From NCBI GenBank assembly GCA_049999805.1, contig JBNGIO010006314.1, positions 598,603 to 642,260 on the forward strand: 43,658 bases of DNA. Reading direction: 5' to 3'. This DNA is from Folioceros fuciformis (lineage: Eukaryota > Anthocerotophyta > Anthocerotopsida > Anthocerotales). The notes below the pieces were generated by a model. The model did no database searches, had not been told where the DNA came from, and worked only from the letters and a program-made list of their open reading frames with translations. Made by a program: the position numbers and the translations under genes. Positions 41,549 to 43,658 of the stretch are shown piece by piece (the first letter of the stretch is position 1; every line of letters begins with the position of its first letter).

Positions 41549-43376
41549 TCAAACGAGGCTGGTGGCATTTCTTTGTGCAAAGAAAAGTCGGATGAATTGT
41601 TTGGCAGCAGTTACCACGGGCAAAATGGCGTCATTGAACTCCCACTCATAAACCGTATCGTTAAGCAAGGTGGATTGCGACTGAGAATGGCTCACATTTG
41701 GCTTCACCCAGAGGCTGCAGAGCTCTGACCGCTTCTTGTTGATGCTGTTGTGGTAATGGGAGTAGGCGCCCTCCTTGTGCTTGTGCAAGGAGCGCGATTT
41801 CAGCTCCTTGGGCATCAAAGTGCGGTGGACTCCGGTGCTGAAAACTCTTTTCGGCTGAAGTACCACGTACTTCTGCTCCTGAGCGATTGCCGGCTGCTCG
41901 TGAAAGAAGAGTCTCTCTGCGGTTCACCGTGTGTCCTCCTCCTGCGCTGATGCTCTGCAAAGGAGCTCACACACTGCACACGATGACTCACTGATTGCGG
42001 GAATGCAGGCTTACTACACAGATGAGACATGTACCTGTAGCTCGCAGTGGGAGGAGAAGGCTGCCCTTCCCGGCAAAGCTTGTCGGAGAACTTGAAAGGC
42101 CCGAACCGCAGCGTGTCGTAGTCCAAATACTTCTTCACCACCGACTCAAGGGTATTGGGTGGTCTGAACAGGATATACTCGTCGATGTCGAAGAACCAGA
42201 TCCTCTGAGCTAGCAGCCTGTGCTTGTACATGCAGTCGTTGATGACCAGGGCTTGGTGAAAGTAGAAGCCCTCGAAGTCCTGCAAATTTTGGACATCGTA
42301 TATGGTGACGATGCCTAGATATGGTGCTGCAACGCCTGCACAGATTTGTTGCCAGCATCAATTTCCACATGTGATTAGCTACTCAACTGTACTCAAGTCA
42401 AGCGTAGCTACCAGAAGAAGAGCAGGACTATTCCAGGAACCGTTCTCACTGTACCTTCCGCATCTCCTCATTCCCGCTAACAGCGCCTCCATCGTTGATC
42501 ACAAAATGCGACCTGTTCCCGAACAGATAGAAATGGTAAGAGCCATTCGCTGATACCCAGGACACTGACGTCGCCATAAATTGGGGACCCGCAGTACATA
42601 TCGTCGTACAAAAAGCCTCCCACATCGGCCGAGTTGTTGCGCATGCCCAGGTTCCGCCGCTCATCTGGCCCCTCCGTGGCAGCAACAACTTGCAAGCCCG
42701 GCACGGGCATCTTCTGGCCCTGTTGCTCAGGAATTCCTGAGGCAAATGTGGAGAACACTCGGTGCCGCAGCTCCTGGGGCATCCAGTCATCCTGCTTGGA
42801 CGGTCCTGCCCACCCGGCCAGCTGGTTCCCATGCCTGCGCCCCGAGAGGCGCACCACAAGCGCCCCTCCTGCTCCCTGCGCTCCGACCGGCCGGGGGAAG
42901 GTGCACCCTATCACCAAGGCGATGTACAGCCCCGGCCTGAAATCCGAGCCGGGCGTGTCCACCCCGACGGACTGCGACGTGAAGGAAAAGGCCTCCCCCG
43001 CCGCGTCGATCCAGAAACACTCCCACTTTTTGTCGCCCAACGCTTGCTTGTTATAGAGCCGATTTGGGCCCAGTCCCAGCACCACCCAACTTCCGGGTCC
43101 CGTGCGGTAGGCTGCTGTCACCACCAGAGTGTACGCAGAACATCCCACTGCCCGAAAGGGAAACGGGAGGGGAATTGGGAGCGGGTCCAATTCTTGTGAC
43201 TGCGATGAGGTGGAGGTGGAGATCGTAGGCAGGCTCGGCAGCGGCCTCGCCACCGCCAGGTTGTAGCCGAGAATCCACTCCGGCTTGAACACATTGAGCA
43301 CAAGAGTTACCGTTGTGCACACAGCGGAGACAACAGCCATCACCGTGAGAAACGACGTGGCCGATCTGCTCCTCAT
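41549..43376 (-). pseudogene. GT92 glycosyltransferase tandem copy with two frameshifts and a nonsense codon
   Basis: Same three-exon layout as the intact copy: 43376-42455, about 42313-42035, and 41954-41549. Exon 3 has the same length (406 nt) in both. Conserved parts include the anchor, AYTLVVTAAYRTGPGSWVVLGLGP, IWFFDIDEYILFRPPNTLES and KYVVLQPKRVFSTGVHRTLMP. Three lesions are seen by comparison. A 2-base deletion near 42541 replaces the frame leading to the SYHFYLF block and gives a stop at 42477. A 4-base deletion at the start of exon 2 (about 42300-42313) puts TAG in the frame. A TGG-to-TGA change at 41926-41924 lies in exon 3. The start used matches MRSMD of the sister; 43472 is also open. 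Sequencing errors could explain one lesion but hardly all three. Confidence 0.82.
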
Positions 43377-43658
43377 CCCGCCGTCCCCTACAAGTTTCCC
43401 CGGAAGAAGAAGAAAACATTTCTCCCAACTCACGATCGTCATGGCCTGGCTCGTCCTACCAATCAGAACCAAGCTCCCCTGGCCATTGAGCCAGAAACAG
43501 CCACTTCACAGAGCCTGCGTCGAGAATTTCGCCAAAAAGCATTTGACACGAGTGAAGCATTGATTGCTTCGGAGGTTGAGACGCAGGCGTGACCCCCTTC
43601 CAAGCTCTCAAGGTAGGTTAGGTCGTCAACAGCCAGACGAGTACGTAGTCTGTACCCC
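43377..43658. other. 5' flank of the GT92 pseudogene
   Basis: Remaining sequence to the window edge. The minus-strand frame stays open to 43472, but the intact sister gene suggests translation starts at 43376. Nothing else is recognised. Confidence 0.4.

Noticed and set aside
1-43658. CRISPR array, prokaryotic operon or phage system
   Set aside because: Introns, plant gene families and the absence of regularly spaced identical repeats rule these out for this window.

Overview
This window is nuclear DNA of a green plant. The genes are split by GT-AG introns of about 55-290 bases. The gene set is plant-specific or plant-typical: cytosolic ribosomal protein L9, a NO VEIN-type protein, a DRD1/CLASSY-type SNF2 ATPase, a DUF1068 membrane protein, a LEA-TMEM205 fusion, GT92 glycan synthases, a small heat-shock protein, a nuclear tRNA-Trp(CCA), a Ty1/copia element and a PIF/Harbinger relic. 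The roughly 50% GC, high gene density and short introns suggest a non-seed streptophyte (lycophyte, bryophyte or charophyte alga), but I cannot name the species. All gene models come from splice-site consensus, reading-frame phase and recognised protein motifs; there is no transcript evidence.

Layout. 1-300: minus-strand PIF/Harbinger transposase fragment with small tandem repeats. 1306-2167 (+): RPL9 in four exons, with a telo-box-like motif and a site II motif upstream. 3273-12156 (+): a 13-exon NO VEIN gene of about 2,570 residues, with a sacsin/HSP90-like ATPase core and a C-terminal DUF3883 domain. 13135-14062 (-): DUF1068 gene, divergent from 14928-17780 (+), a single-exon SNF2 ATPase of the RNA-directed DNA methylation type. 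19140-19817 (+): small gene with a conserved N-terminal block and an acidic tail. 20487-21587 (-): unknown single-pass membrane protein. It diverges from 22340-25185 (+), a 13-exon CUE/DUF1771/Smr gene with a 26-nt micro-exon. 25583-27571 (+): intronless SagB-type double nitroreductase. 28078-32358 (-): long LEA-like/TMEM205 (DUF4149) fusion gene, interrupted by a 100-N assembly gap. 33148-36291 (-): internally deleted Ty1/copia element between two LTR-like repeats. 36446-38422 (-): intact GT92 gene. 39192-39263 (+): tRNA-Trp. 39887-40530 (+): three-exon small HSP. 41549-43376 (-): a second GT92 copy carrying two frameshifts and a nonsense codon, so probably a pseudogene.

The genes are mostly unrelated housekeeping, developmental and stress genes, as expected of a eukaryotic chromosome; nothing suggests an operon-like system. 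The most unusual items are: about eleven copies of a ~20-residue helical repeat inside the LEA-TMEM205 fusion; an intronless, GC-rich SagB-type nitroreductase among intron-rich neighbours; a GT92 tandem duplicate decaying beside its intact sister; an uncharacterised protein with an LDNRRLW motif; and a nested hairpin next to the tRNA gene.
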